Of a stretch of 64,000 bases of DNA, positions 25,826 to 36,800 are shown one piece after another. Position numbers and translations under genes: made by a program. The notes under the pieces are model-generated. The model made no database searches. It was not told the origin of the DNA and saw only the letters and a list, made by a program, of their open reading frames with translations. Every line of letters starts with the position of its first letter. Position 1 is the stretch's first letter. The DNA comes from Sipunculus nudus (taxonomy: Eukaryota; Annelida; Sipuncula; Golfingiida; Sipunculidae). The stretch is from the NCBI GenBank assembly GCA_026874595.1, contig CM049318.1, positions 35,055,956 to 35,119,955 on the forward strand, read 5' to 3'.

Positions 25826-26328
25826 GATTTAACCTCTTCAGGTATGGCACTGTGAGACTATTTTAAGGAAATATTTTCTGCCTTCTTTTAAAACATATTA
25901 CAAAATAAAATGTTTATATAAATTGACTTTAAACAATTTTTATCAAATGTGCTTAAACGGACTTCTTTGCCCTGTTCATTACATTGACACCTAAGCCGCT
26001 AGTGTTTACAGAAACCCTGCTGCATCGTGGGCCCTAGGTTTGAAAGCCCAGAAACCCTCACCACCATTACTTGTGAATAGTAATGAAAAGCAAGCGCCTA
26101 TGGTAAATTTTAGCTAGTAGCTAAATGACAGTAACCCCCCCCCCCCCTTTTCAGCCGGCCCCCGCTATTCTTCAAACTGGAAGACCTTTTTTAGGTTTGT
26201 TACTAGTCCTTGTTTGCTGGAACCATCCTTTTTCTAGCTCCTGGGTCGGCCCTGGACCTCTCGTTTTAATTAAATTCTTGATCCGCCCCTAAAGCACGAT
26301 TTCACGGTCTGTCTCGTTCTTTTCACAG

Positions 26329-26532
26329 TTCTGTGCAGGTGCAAACGCCGAATCATACTTACAAAAAACCACTTGCCAATAAACCATTTGCCTTTAAGCA
26401 CGAATACCTGCATACCGTATGGTCTACTGGTTTGAATAATTATTCCTATTTACCAAATACGCAGACTCATCGCTCTCCATATTTAAATGGATCCGTCCCC
26501 CAAGGAGTATTAACATCAACCATCAACCCAGG
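26329..26532 (+). CDS. Candidate internal exon, protein not recognised
   Basis: A strong acceptor (pyrimidine tract then TTTTCACAG, ending 26328) and a strong donor (CAGG|GTAAGA) bracket a 204-nt open frame, symmetric in phase (2-2). It encodes a segment beginning after VQVQTPNHTYKKPLA and including HEYLHTVWSTGLNNYSYLP, with a Ser/Thr/Asn-rich end. Composition looks less AT-driven than neighbouring chance ORFs. No partner exon was found nearby. It could be one exon of a large + strand gene, or a chance ORF. Confidence 0.4.
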
Positions 26533-27432
26533 GTAAGATCTTTTTTGATAGAAATGGTATGATAGAGCCCTCAGATTATAAAGATTTATATTCATACAGA
26601 ATTATCAATGAACAATACATTAATTACTGCATGTGCGATGTTTCATATTGAAATAAGTCCCAGATCAAGTCTAGATACCTGTGACATGACTAACATAATT
26701 GTGTTTTAGAAATTTTACCATTATTATACCAACGGAATTTCCCTGAGGACGGGGAGTATACTGGATGCACGAGGGGGTGCATGTCCCCCCTTGCTCGTCC
26801 TTGGGTACGCCCTTGGTCCTCAAATTCTATGACGGCATACTCATTGAATAATCTCTTTAGTCCGGTGTTCGTGTTGCATAATGTTGCACTTTCACTAGGC
26901 GATCACATTTTATATTCATACATATTCCACAATTCTGAAGATAGATGTAAACAACGTGTAATATTATTAAGCAAGCATGTGCATAATTTTCGGTTTATGT
27001 ATACAATACCATATAACCGGATAATACACCGCAAATAATTCAGGTTTGGCAATACTATTTTATGAAATCTGTTTAACCGAAATATAATGGTTATATGTTG
27101 GTTATATCTGGAATGGATGTTGTCGACACATGCCATGTATTCGCCCCAATACTCAATTAGTAACAAATAAGATTCATTGTCGAAAGATATCGATATCAGC
27201 GCAAGAACAAACTCGGAGCATAAATGTCGGCAGGAGTTTCATCCTTTACAGTGATAGATAAATCCCCTGAATAATGAGTGTACCAACATTCCATGTCGTT
27301 TAACACAGGCCGTAAAAGAGACACCGAGAACTGTGTGAGTTACTGAAATCACTCTTATGCGTTCATAACTGTAACGAGATTTCAGTTATAGTAATTCTCT
27401 TCAAAAAGCGTAGCAAGTTTAATTTGGATATT

Positions 27433-27610
27433 TGTGTATTGTCCATATCCATTGAGAGACAGGTACAAGTCTATGTTGACTGAGACATGTGAAGGTGATA
27501 GAGACTCGGTATGTGGTGAACGCTGACTTGTTGTTTTTAATCGAGTCTAGAGAGTGAGACAGATTGAGTGTCTGTGGCCTTTCCTAGATCTTTGGCCCTT
27601 AAGATATAAT
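27433..27610 (+). repeat. 5' LTR
   Basis: About 178 bp, beginning TGTGTATTGTCC and ending CCCTTAAGATATAAT just before the primer-binding-like site at 27613. Confidence 0.75.
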
Positions 27611-27720
27611 TTTGGCGACAAGGAGACGAATCCCGTCACAAGTTGAATCAGTGCGGAACCCGCCAGGAAGATAATATAACAGAGAATATAATAGACATAT
27701 AACAGTCGGCCAGCTCATAA

Positions 27721-28815
27721 GATGGCGACAGCCCTTGCGTCCAGCAGACAGGACAACTGCCGAGACCCATTTTGTCGTTAGAGATCAGTACTTTGCTCTC
27801 ATTTAACACTAAAGGAAACCCAAATATCCTTTGTGTATGGCGGAAACGATGGAAACGAGCCTTTAATTTCTATATAATGCCTCAAGAGATGTTACAAATG
27901 AGTAACAAAAATTAGCCCTGTTGCTGCATACTGGAGGTATGGACATGCGAGAGCTATTTTATACGCTGGTTCCAGAGGTTAGTGTAGTTTGGTTAGATGA
28001 GTGTATCAGAATATTGGTCAGATGTTTTATTCCAAAAAAACAAACATACAATTTGAGAGATATTTATTTCTCCAGCTTGAGCAGAAACAAGATGAGACTG
28101 TTGTTCAGTTTAGTCGTCGGTTGAGGCAGAACGCTATGTCACTGAATTCTCTGTTGCTGATGAAGCTATCCTTGATCAAATGATTGATCGGTGCAGGGAT
28201 ATACATCTGAGATGTAAATTTCTTGAGGGGCCGAATGTCACACGTAACAAACTTCAGGAAATAGACTGTGCCTCTGAGGCTGTACACTTTCAGATACAAA
28301 GTATAAAACAATCTGTAGCTAGTGGCCGTATTTAGAGACAAAACCATGATCAATCAGTCAACAGAATTGAACGTAAAAAATAAATTCTGTAATAACTGGG
28401 GCGGCACATGTCCTCACAAAGGGGGTAAGAGAAATTATCCTGCGATGGAAAAACGTATAGAAGTTATAGTAGGCCGGATCACTTGGTCCGAATGTGCAAA
28501 TCAAAGTCCAGCAAGACTTGCAAGACTCGTTTAAAGAAAAAGACCAAATACTATGGCCAGATGAATCAAATGAGTGACAGACAAGACAAGCCACATGTAG
28601 ATGATAGCAACAGTGAAGAATCAGCAAATTCAGATAATATGTTCTCAGTATAGTCCGACGAAAAACATGACCTCCCATCTGTGAACTTGAAACTGAATGA
28701 TATACCCATTGATTTAATAAATGAATGAGGGAGCACTGTCAACATTACTGATTTCAAAACACACCAGTTGTTCAGTCATATCCGTCTTAAAAGACAAAAA
28801 ACAATATATTTGTAT
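27721..28815 (+). pseudogene. Degenerate Gag of the LTR element
   Basis: An ATG at 27721 opens MATALASSRQDN before an early stop. In shifted frames follow LLLHTGGMDMRELFYTLVPE (27910-27975), FERYLFLQLEQKQDETVVQF (28050-28110), RCRDIHLRCKFLEGPNVTRN (28190-28250), a damaged zinc-knuckle region (FCNNWGGTCP) and, near 28740, TVNITDFKTHQL, which resembles the start of a retroviral-type protease. Several frameshifts and stops: a non-functional relic. The order matches Ty3-like Gag, capsid then nucleocapsid then protease. Confidence 0.75.
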
Positions 28816-28854
28816 CGCCAGACATAGTCTGGAGATACTATGGTTTAGGCACGG

Positions 28855-28880
28855 TCGCGCCGCCGCCGCCGCCGCCGCAG
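28855..28880. repeat. (GCC)n trinucleotide tract
   Basis: CGCGCCGCCGCCGCCGCCGC lies where the Gag remnant ends and the satellite array begins; G+C is extreme against the surroundings. Confidence 0.9.
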
Positions 28881-30340
28881 AGATTTCTTTTGGACACAAT
28901 AACTCAAAAAATATTTCACGGATCTTTACCAAACTTGGTATATGTATAGATATGGGTGAGAGGACGACGCCTTTTTAAAATGAGGTCATGACCTCAACTA
29001 GGAGAGTGACCTTGACCTTGAATATGTTCAACTTTGGGGAAAATCACACAAATTCTTAAATATCTCAAGAAAACTTGCATTGATTGATCCCAAAATCAAG
29101 TTGATCGAAGATCATGGATAGGGTTGTCATGTTCCAGAAACTGGTGGCGCCACCTATTATTCTTTACTTGTTTTCATGCCGTTTAATATCCCCAAAATTG
29201 CTACTTGACAGTACTGTGAGCATTATAAGTCAAAAACTAATGGACAGATTTCTTTCATATTATGCAAATACATAGATATTGGTTATGGGATGATGTTTAT
29301 TTAAATTGGGGTCATGACCTTTCCTATGAGAGTGGCCTTGACCTTGAATATTGCCATATATGGTGAAAATCACACAAAATCATTAATTTCTCAATAAGGG
29401 ATGCATGCATTGGTCCAAAAATCAACTTGACCGAAGATCTTGGATAGTAATGTCATGTACCAGAAACAGGTGGCGCCACCTGTTATTCTTTTACTTGTTT
29501 TCGTGCCGTTTAATACCCCATCATTGCCACTTAACAGTATATTTATAACCTGTGAGCATTATAAGTCAAAAACTAATGGACATATTTCTTTCATATTATG
29601 CATATACATAGACATGGGTTATGGGATGATGTATATATAAATTGGGGTCATGACCTTTCCTATAAGAGTGGCCTTGACCTTGAATATTGCCATATATGGT
29701 GAAAATTACACAAAATCATTAATATCTCAATAAGGGATGCATGCATTGGTCCAAAAATCAACATGTTCGAAGATCTTGGAAAGTATTGTCATGTACCGGA
29801 AACAGGTGGCGCCACCTGTTATTCTTTTACTTGTTTTGTGCCGTTTAATACCCCATCGTTGCCATGTATCAGTACTGTGAGCATTAGAAGTCAAAAACTA
29901 ATGGAAAAATGTCTTTCATATTATGCATATACATGGATATTGGTTATAGGATAATGTTTATTTGAAATGGGGTCATGACCTTTCCAATGAGTGGCCTTGA
30001 CCTTAAATATTGCCATATATGGTGAAAATCACACAAAATCATTAATTTCTCAATAAGGGATGCATTGATTGGTCCAAAAATCAACTTGAACGAAGATCTT
30101 GGATAGTGTTGTCATGTACGGGAAACAGGTGGTGCCACCTGTTATTCTTTTACTTGTTTTCGTGCCGTTTAATACCCCATCATTGCCACTTAACAGTATT
30201 GTGAGCATTATAAGTCAAAAACTAATGGACAGATTTCTTGCATATACATGGACATGGGTTAGGGGATGATGTATATTGAAATTTGGATCATGAATTTTCT
30301 ATGAGAATGACCTTTTCTATGAGTGTGGTCTGATATTTAT
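28881..30340. repeat. Tandem array of ~330-bp units with GGTGGCGCCACCT core and TGACCTTGACCTTGA motif
   Basis: Four cores at 29143, 29468, 29804 and 30127 (spacing 325-336 bp). Each unit has ATTATAAGTCAAAAACTAATGG or close variants, GGGGTCATGACCTTTCC, TGGCCTTGACCTTGAATATT, and ATGGTGAAAATCACACAAAA. It is the insert occupying where pol would be in the LTR element. Confidence 0.9.
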
Positions 30341-30510
30341 TGTTGCTGAAGATGGGGGGCCTATTCTTAAAGGGGGGGGGATTAATTGTCTGGGGATATT
30401 ATGGCACCTGCGGTGCCAAGAAATATCTAGTTACTTATGGTGCTAGTAGTCCCCTGCGGCTAAAGGTTAGTTTGTATCTACTGTTGAGTCGCCTGCAAAA
30501 ATCTTAACTA

Positions 30511-30630
30511 ACACAGTGGTAGTAGCTGAAACTGAAAGAAAGGGGACCTCAATTATGCTACAGCGCAAACCATCACCAGAAACAGTTCATTCAGGAAGAA
30601 GATTCAATCATCCCAGACATATGGTGATCT
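30511..30630 (+). pseudogene. Possible C-terminal scrap of pol
   Basis: An open frame with QRKPSPETVHSGRRFNHPRH resembles the basic, Pro-containing tails that follow integrase in Ty3-like elements (…RSGR..KPP…). It sits between the satellite and the SINE. Weak by itself. Confidence 0.3.
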
Positions 30631-30639
30631 ACCTGATCA

Positions 30640-31036
30640 AGTGTGTGACAAGCGATCCAGGCGTCAGCTCCTCAGCAAATCATGTCACCGGCTCTGGCTC
30701 AGAAGCAGAGTGCAGGACTCAAAGCCGGGAGATCGTGAGTTCGAATCTAAGTCGAGGAGGTGAGATTTTTCATTGTCGGTCCCAACCCATGGTGTGCGCT
30801 CTGCAGGCTTGATGGACAGGTCGTGCCCAACGGTCGTGTTTCACTCACAAACGAGTGCGTATTTTGGTGGTTTGACCCAGCAATGGGGCCCACAGGTGCA
30901 GTAGTCACCTTGCCTGGTTGACGCCAGGATATAAAATGAGAAGGAGCGTGTGATACAGCCCTGTCACGTAGTCCGAAGCCGGAATGGAATTCTGTAGATA
31001 TACACATAAAAATTCAAGTCACCATAAAAAAAAAAC
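30640..31036 (+). mobile_element. tRNA-derived SINE
   Basis: An A-box-like TGGCTCAGAAGC (30695) and a perfect B box GTTCGAATC (30739-30747) lie at tRNA spacing, in a GC-richer 400-bp body that ends with ten A residues at 31026-31035. The tRNA-like head does not fold into a clean cloverleaf by eye, so it is a SINE head rather than a tRNA gene. Inserted inside the LTR element. Confidence 0.68.
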
Positions 31037-31466
31037 TTAAATACTAGTTCAGACAGAATCGCAGATCACCAAGTCTTCTAAAGAACTATGTGACTCCTTA
31101 ATATTTATGTTTGAGGGCATGCCAACGTTTTCTTTTATTCTTGATATTTATATCATTGAGTTTCTGCATTCGATCAGAATGCCAACTTGATGATCATAAG
31201 TGACTTTTTATTCAGTGTAATGCTGATTATCACCACTAAGAGATTATTTACAATGTTGTATGAAACTTTAAACTGAACATTTTAAAGTGTTTATAAGCAT
31301 GTCATAGCTGTTTACTTCACATTTTAATGCAGTGAACCTGGGCTTTTTAATGAAACACAAAAACACATGAACCCAGAACTGCCGTCCTTATTCGAACTAT
31401 ATGTCTCTTTGATTTAACAGTATTTCATTTAAATATATATATATTTCCAGCTTAAGAGGGGAGAAA

Positions 31467-31536
31467 TGTGATGTCCATCTCCTGTATCAGACAGGAACAA
31501 GTCCATGATAACTGAGTCAGGGTAGTAGAGACACAG
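31467..31536 (+). repeat. 3' LTR, left part
   Basis: TGTGATGTCCATCTCC onward, directly after a polypurine tract; interrupted after CACAG by the 1.25-kb insertion. Confidence 0.75.
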
Positions 31537-32006
31537 TTGTCAAGGTTAGCATCCTAAGATCCCCTGATCTTAAAAGCACCTTGTCCCAGGTTCTTTTAGT
31601 AATAAGAAAACGTTCGCTCATACAAAAGAACATCAACTGAAAGATGTACAATAACTTTAATGAATATAAGTGCATATAAGTGCAATATGACATAAAGAGA
31701 AATATCAAGTATTAGCACTTCACTGTGAAATAAGCTGGCAAGTAGAGTACAGCTTTGACACTAAACTTTAAAAAAATAAACACGAGTTGAATAATGTCAA
31801 TCCGTGGAAATCTGGGTAACTACAGTTTGCCTCAAGAAGCAGAAAGGGAGTAACAGAGCCAGTATTTCGATAGAGATAAAACAAGGTATTAATGAATGGT
31901 CATTACATTGGGTCCCAAAAGGAATAAAGTGTCTCTCCTACATGTATATCTTAGGATTTTTGTATCAAGTATAACAGTATTTCAGCAGATAATAATGATA
32001 GTACTG

Positions 32007-32072
<66 letters not shown>

Positions 32073-32783
32073 GGGCTACCATAAAGTCAGTTCTGCTTTT
32101 GGGTACAAAGAACACCTGTACAATGGCTCAACTTTCATGTAAGAAGTATCACAGTCTGAAGTCCACCATTCTTGGTACTTCTTGGTGGTGTCCGTGCACT
32201 GCCGGTACCCCTCGGTCTCCACAAAACCTCTTACCCACTGGAAACGGTCTTTTAATGCATGATATCAGCATTCTGAGTGTGGCACAGTTCATACCATGGT
32301 TTAGTATGCATTTAAAAGTCTAGAGTTGACCATACCAAGAAAAAAACACAGCTCTTGGTCTTGATTCAGTGTAGCATATGGTAACAGGCATGTTGGGTTA
32401 CCCCTCAGGCCTCTTTAAGTTCAAGTAGAGAGAGGTTCATGTTTCCTCTAGCAGAGCTGCTGGCCAACTGCCTTATTCTTGTTAAAAGGAGCCTTGACAA
32501 CAATTCTTAGCACACTGAGCAGAACCAGTGAAATTATGACAGCCCTATTCTTGTTTCAGAGGTATTGTTATAGGGCTTGGACACAAGGACTACCTAGGGG
32601 TTTTTGTTACACCTCACTGGACACAGATCATTGTTACCAGTGTGGTCATAATGGGTACAAAACAACTAGATGGGACCCAAAACAAGTGGCTGTGTCTCAC
32701 ACTGTACATTGTCACACATAAAATGGATGACTATTGATTATATACACACACAAAAATTATATCTTAGGGGATCTGTGTGACAA
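31537..32783. mobile_element. 1.25-kb insertion splitting the 3' LTR
   Basis: The LTR alignment breaks at exactly this block. It starts TTGTCA and ends TGACAA (6-bp inverted ends), with GATCCCCT found inside both ends in opposite orientation, and is flanked by a 3-bp duplication CAG (31534-31536, 32784-32786). It contains a (TA)n tract and no convincing ORF. Fits a non-autonomous DNA transposon; superfamily unknown. Confidence 0.6.
32011..32067. repeat. (TA)n microsatellite
   Basis: About 28 units, within the LTR-splitting insertion. Confidence 0.97.
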
Positions 32784-32786
32784 CAG

Positions 32787-32884
32787 TATGTGGTGAACGC
32801 TGGCTTGTTGTTTTTTATCGAATCTAGACTGTGAGTAAGATTTGGTGTGGCCCTCGTAGATATTTGTCCCTTAAGATTCGATAA
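32787..32884 (+). repeat. 3' LTR, right part
   Basis: TATGTGGTGAACGCTGGC to CCCTTAAGATTCGATAAT, matching 27515-27610 of the 5' LTR. Confidence 0.75.
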
Positions 32885-33737
32885 TTTGCAAATTAAGGGG
32901 AGAAAATGGAGGCATTTAAGCAATTTTCATTACCATAATGGTTAATAAGCTGTCATGAGCAAAATAATTGTTGTAGGAATACCTTTATAAAGAAATTGCT
33001 TTAACTTTTACTCCAGTTGATTTTATGAGACCTGCCATGCTCCCACGTTAATTTTTAGTCATATTATCGTGTCCTTGTCCTTACTGATATGAGAAAAGTT
33101 AAAGTGAATTTTGGTACCATTAACACTTTTTTTTTAATCTGAAAAGCTATAGTCGTGAACTTATAGAGGACATATTATGGCCACACAACTCCTAAGCATT
33201 ATTCATGAACTAAGACGTCTTTGAATAGATTTATGAAAAAAAAAATATTTAGAATTCTGTTACACCAAAGAGGTCAGGTTGTAGGGTTAGGTCACTGTTG
33301 ACCAGAGTTTATGCCTTAGCAATATGGCTGTGACAGTGACGGTCTTCTTTGTATCATATATTACATAACCAGGACACCCCATGTGCATGGCAACTGAGAA
33401 ATAAAGGATAGATAGGTAAATTGAACATATTTTCAACAGCAGCTGATCATCAATGACTCTTTTATTCGTTTCTTCTAGTACACCAGAAAAACTGCTACAC
33501 GAAATCATAAAACCATATTCAAGGCGGAGTATTGAGCTGAGGTCCTCAGATATGTAATTCTTAGACTGAATCCTTACATAAAGATGACCCATGTGTCCCG
33601 TGACCCATCATGCATTTAGCTGTGAAACTGTTCTATGGAAATAAATGTAAAAGAAATAGCGATTCAAAAAGCTAAGGTAACATAATGGAATGCTCACGAT
33701 TTAAATAAAATTACCGACTCGATCCTATGTTTTTTAG
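32885..33737. other. Upstream region of the SDR gene
   Basis: No TATA box or clear first exon recognised. The tract immediately before 33738 reads as a splice acceptor, so the promoter may be further upstream than this. Confidence 0.4.
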
Positions 33738-33740
33738 GTT

Positions 33741-33845
33741 ATGGCGATGCAGTGCAAACTGAGCGGGCGGGTTGCCATAGTAATCGGTGCGGCCAGAGGG
33801 ATCGGTCGGGCATACAGTGAGGTCCTACTACAGAACGGGGCCAAG
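33741..33845 (+). CDS. SDR exon 1 (start codon and nucleotide-binding loop)
   Basis: Encodes 35 residues, beginning MAMQCKLSGRVAIV and containing the IGAARGIG Rossmann loop. It ends at AAG|GTGAAC in phase 0. A TTTTTTAG acceptor ends at 33737, three bases before the ATG, so transcription probably starts in an unseen upstream exon. The second Met (codon 3) is an alternative start; the first was chosen because it follows the acceptor directly and gives the length usual for the family. Confidence 0.88.
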
Positions 33846-36800
33846 GTGAACTCTTGTCATACCAAGCTCTAGAGATAATCAAAAAGATACAAGTATGACA
33901 GTATTTGTGTATAAAGTGAATATATCGAAAAGTGAAATATGGACAAACGATGTTTACGATGACAAACGAGAGTGATTATGGTTGATACCAGTCGAGATGA
34001 CTTTGATGAAATTATTTATAAAGTTCAAAACTATATTTATTTTATAGAGTGATTATAACACGTATCATTAGGTTTTGCAGGGAAGACACGTTCTATCCTA
34101 AAATACATATCCGTGCTCCGGAAAGCATTCCGCTCTTCTCAGGCTACATTCTATCAGTTTTTTTTTTAACGAAACGTTTAAGTAAGATGTTGCTTGCCTC
34201 ACGTGTGTAGTTCATTAATACCAAAACTCCTGTTTATTTTACTGGCTTGTCGCAAATGAAATATCTGTAGAAAATGTCTCTATTATTTGGAATATCATTG
34301 CATTTGTTACTTGTTAGCAAGACTTATATTGTGCCATATTGTGTGTTAGTTGGGAGTGTCCCTCTCAACAAACCTATACATTTTGAAATCCAGAGGTTTA
34401 AAATTGCAGGTATTAGCGTAAATATTATGAACGACTCATTATTTATAGTTAAAAAGGTGTCTTTTCAATAAATAACCACCGCTGACGACATAACTTTTCG
34501 TTTAAATATTATGTGCTGGTATGATTCATAACAGTTAATATCAATATTTGTCGGTCATTACAGCATACACACGAGAGAACTAATAAATGAAATCCATAAA
34601 TCAAAACTGTTGATATGATCTTAGGCAGCAGAGCACCATGTCTATGCTTTAATAGCAAAATATAAGAACAGACCGTACCCGTACAGGACAGCCACGTTTC
34701 ATCTGATAATTGATTGCTCTTTAGACTTTGCATTTGTTGTAACATCACCATCCATTAATCAAGCTATAGGAGTAAAAAAATACTATATATCCCAGTTTCA
34801 TTATGAAAAATGCCAAATAGGCTCCCGCGGTAAGCAAGCGGCAGCCTGCCACACCACATATATAACAAATATGACACGACGATATAAGCCTATGATGTCA
34901 AATATTGCCACACAGTAAATATTTTGATACAACCATTTAACTGGGTGTACTTTTATGACTTTCATCATGACTCACAGACCCCTATTAGTTTATTTTAGAA
35001 GGCCTTCGTGTCATGTCTAGGGGTAAGTTGGATATAGTCATATTGACAGACAATTTACTTATCCGTTTTAACGTATAACCAGGTGGTATTTTGTGACATC
35101 CTAGAGGAAGAAGGCCGAGCAACCGAATCTGAATTCCAGAAAGACTTTGGCCTGGATTGTGTGGTCTTCCGGAAGTGTGATGTGTGCAGCGAATCTGACA
35201 TCGAAGGTAACAGAATCACTTCTTAGCCGTTTGACTGAAACATTCCCTGTCAGGGATTTTAAACAGATTAGCTCTCACAGATCTCAAAGTGAGACCTCAC
35301 TGTGACATAAATATGAAACCTTATCACCTTATTTAAAATTTGTCACCAGGTAACACAGTGCTGTCACATTCTGAGTCACAAAGTGAATATTCTTTGATAT
35401 CATCGTATTCTCACTCGCTCACTCTCACTCTCACATACAGGGATCACATACACATGGTGATCATACTGTGATATAACTGTGGTCCCTCTCCTGCTTTGAA
35501 AGAGATATCACATTCTTAGGTCACAAGGTATTCATTATGTTGTAGCTGCTTATTTATTCTTGGAGGAAATGGGCTTGGGCAACATGCACTCGCACAATTT
35601 AAAGAGACAAAACAACACTGTTTTACTGGAATAAAATTTAGAGCCTAAATTTTAGAATTATCAGGACTGGATATTGCTATGAAACAGAATGATACTTACC
35701 GAACTAGGAAGCATGACTGCTGAGTAAAGTGGGTAGCCACTACTATTAATACTATTAATATTTCGACCACTAGTCTACTAAAACAGCGAGATTCACTCGC
35801 ACACTGTATCTTCATCTGATCAGTATAAGACGTGTATGGATAACCCTCGGGTAAGCTTTTCATAAACAGTATTTTTGTGTGCCCTGTTTGGCCTCAAAAT
35901 TAAGACGGTATTTTAGGCCCAGCTCGGCCGACACATGCACTCTCACTGGGCTGAAACATGAACTACAACTGACCAACTGATGGCAGATACAACCTAAGCC
36001 GACTCCGAATCTTATTGCCCCAGGAGGTGGACGAGCAGAAGATGCATCCACCTTGAAGTGTTCGCATCTAAGAGGGCGAGTCTCTGCCTTACTGCTCGTT
36101 TTATCCAAGCGACCGAGCGAAGGGTAGAATGACCAATGCCTTGTGATTAGCTACAGTATTCAGTTGTGGGCAGAGCATCTCTACAATGACGACAGGCCAA
36201 AGGGCAGTAATGTTGCATCCTTCCTCCTATAGGGAAAATTTTGCTTTTTTCGAAAACTGTCATTATACGTAGCTTGGGCGAGGAAGATTAATTTCTTTTG
36301 TTAGTTATATTGTCAAAACATGACTTGTGGTCTGTGTATAGCCTGTAAGCCGACTTCCCAACTCCAACGTGGGGAAGGGGAGGTAGGTTTATCCAATGCT
36401 CGGTATCATTGGAAGCGGGATAATAACAGCGTGTAGTGAGTTTTCTCCCCACACAGTAGTATTTGGGATAAGGGACTTTACATTATGATAGTTGATTTGA
36501 AAGTTCAGGGCAGGTGAAATTATTATAAGACATTCAAATAAGACAGGGCAGGTGAAATATTTATTAGACATTCAAGTCAGACATAAGTGACACCATATAT
36601 GACAATAAAGCATGCACACAAATCTAATAGATAGCATTAGTTTTCATTAGCTGCATGATGTACTGAAAGTTCAATAGTTAGCGCCACAGGCCTACATTAA
36701 TAGCAAATGTTCATCAGTATATGTTATTATTCTGAATATTAAGAAAATGTTCATCAGTATATGTTATTATTCTGAATATTAAGATGCCCAGTATGTGTTA

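Larger units (their letters stand above)
27433..32884 (+). mobile_element. Old Ty3-like LTR retrotransposon with nested insertions
   Basis: Direct repeats at 27433-27610 and 31467-31536 plus 32787-32884 align end to end (TGTG start; GACAGG.ACAAGTC; TATGTGGTGAACGCTG; CCCTTAAGAT near the end). A primer-binding-like TTTGGCGACAAGGAGACG follows the 5' LTR, and a purine tract TTAAGAGGGGAGAAA directly precedes the 3' LTR. Gag remains lie inside; pol is almost absent apart from a possible C-terminal scrap at 30511-30630. The interior is invaded by a satellite array and a SINE, and the 3' LTR by a 1.25-kb element. The LTRs are roughly a quarter diverged by eye, so the insertion is old. Confidence 0.78.

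Noticed and set aside
26150-26295. hAT MITE between GCCGGCCCCCGC and GATCCGCCCCTAAA
   Set aside because: Only one plausible end; no inverted partner and no target duplication.
28990-30340. CRISPR-like array
   Set aside because: Units are 330 bp and fully repeated, with no short repeat/unique spacer pattern, and the DNA is eukaryotic.
30690-30765. tRNA gene
   Set aside because: A and B boxes are present, but arms do not pair as a cloverleaf and the sequence runs into a long body with a poly-A end, so it is a SINE head.
32479-32721. 80-codon ORF with CYQCGHNGYKTTR, resembling a zinc knuckle
   Set aside because: Only two cysteines and no correctly spaced His-Cys; neighbouring frames are closed and it lies in the LTR-splitting insertion.
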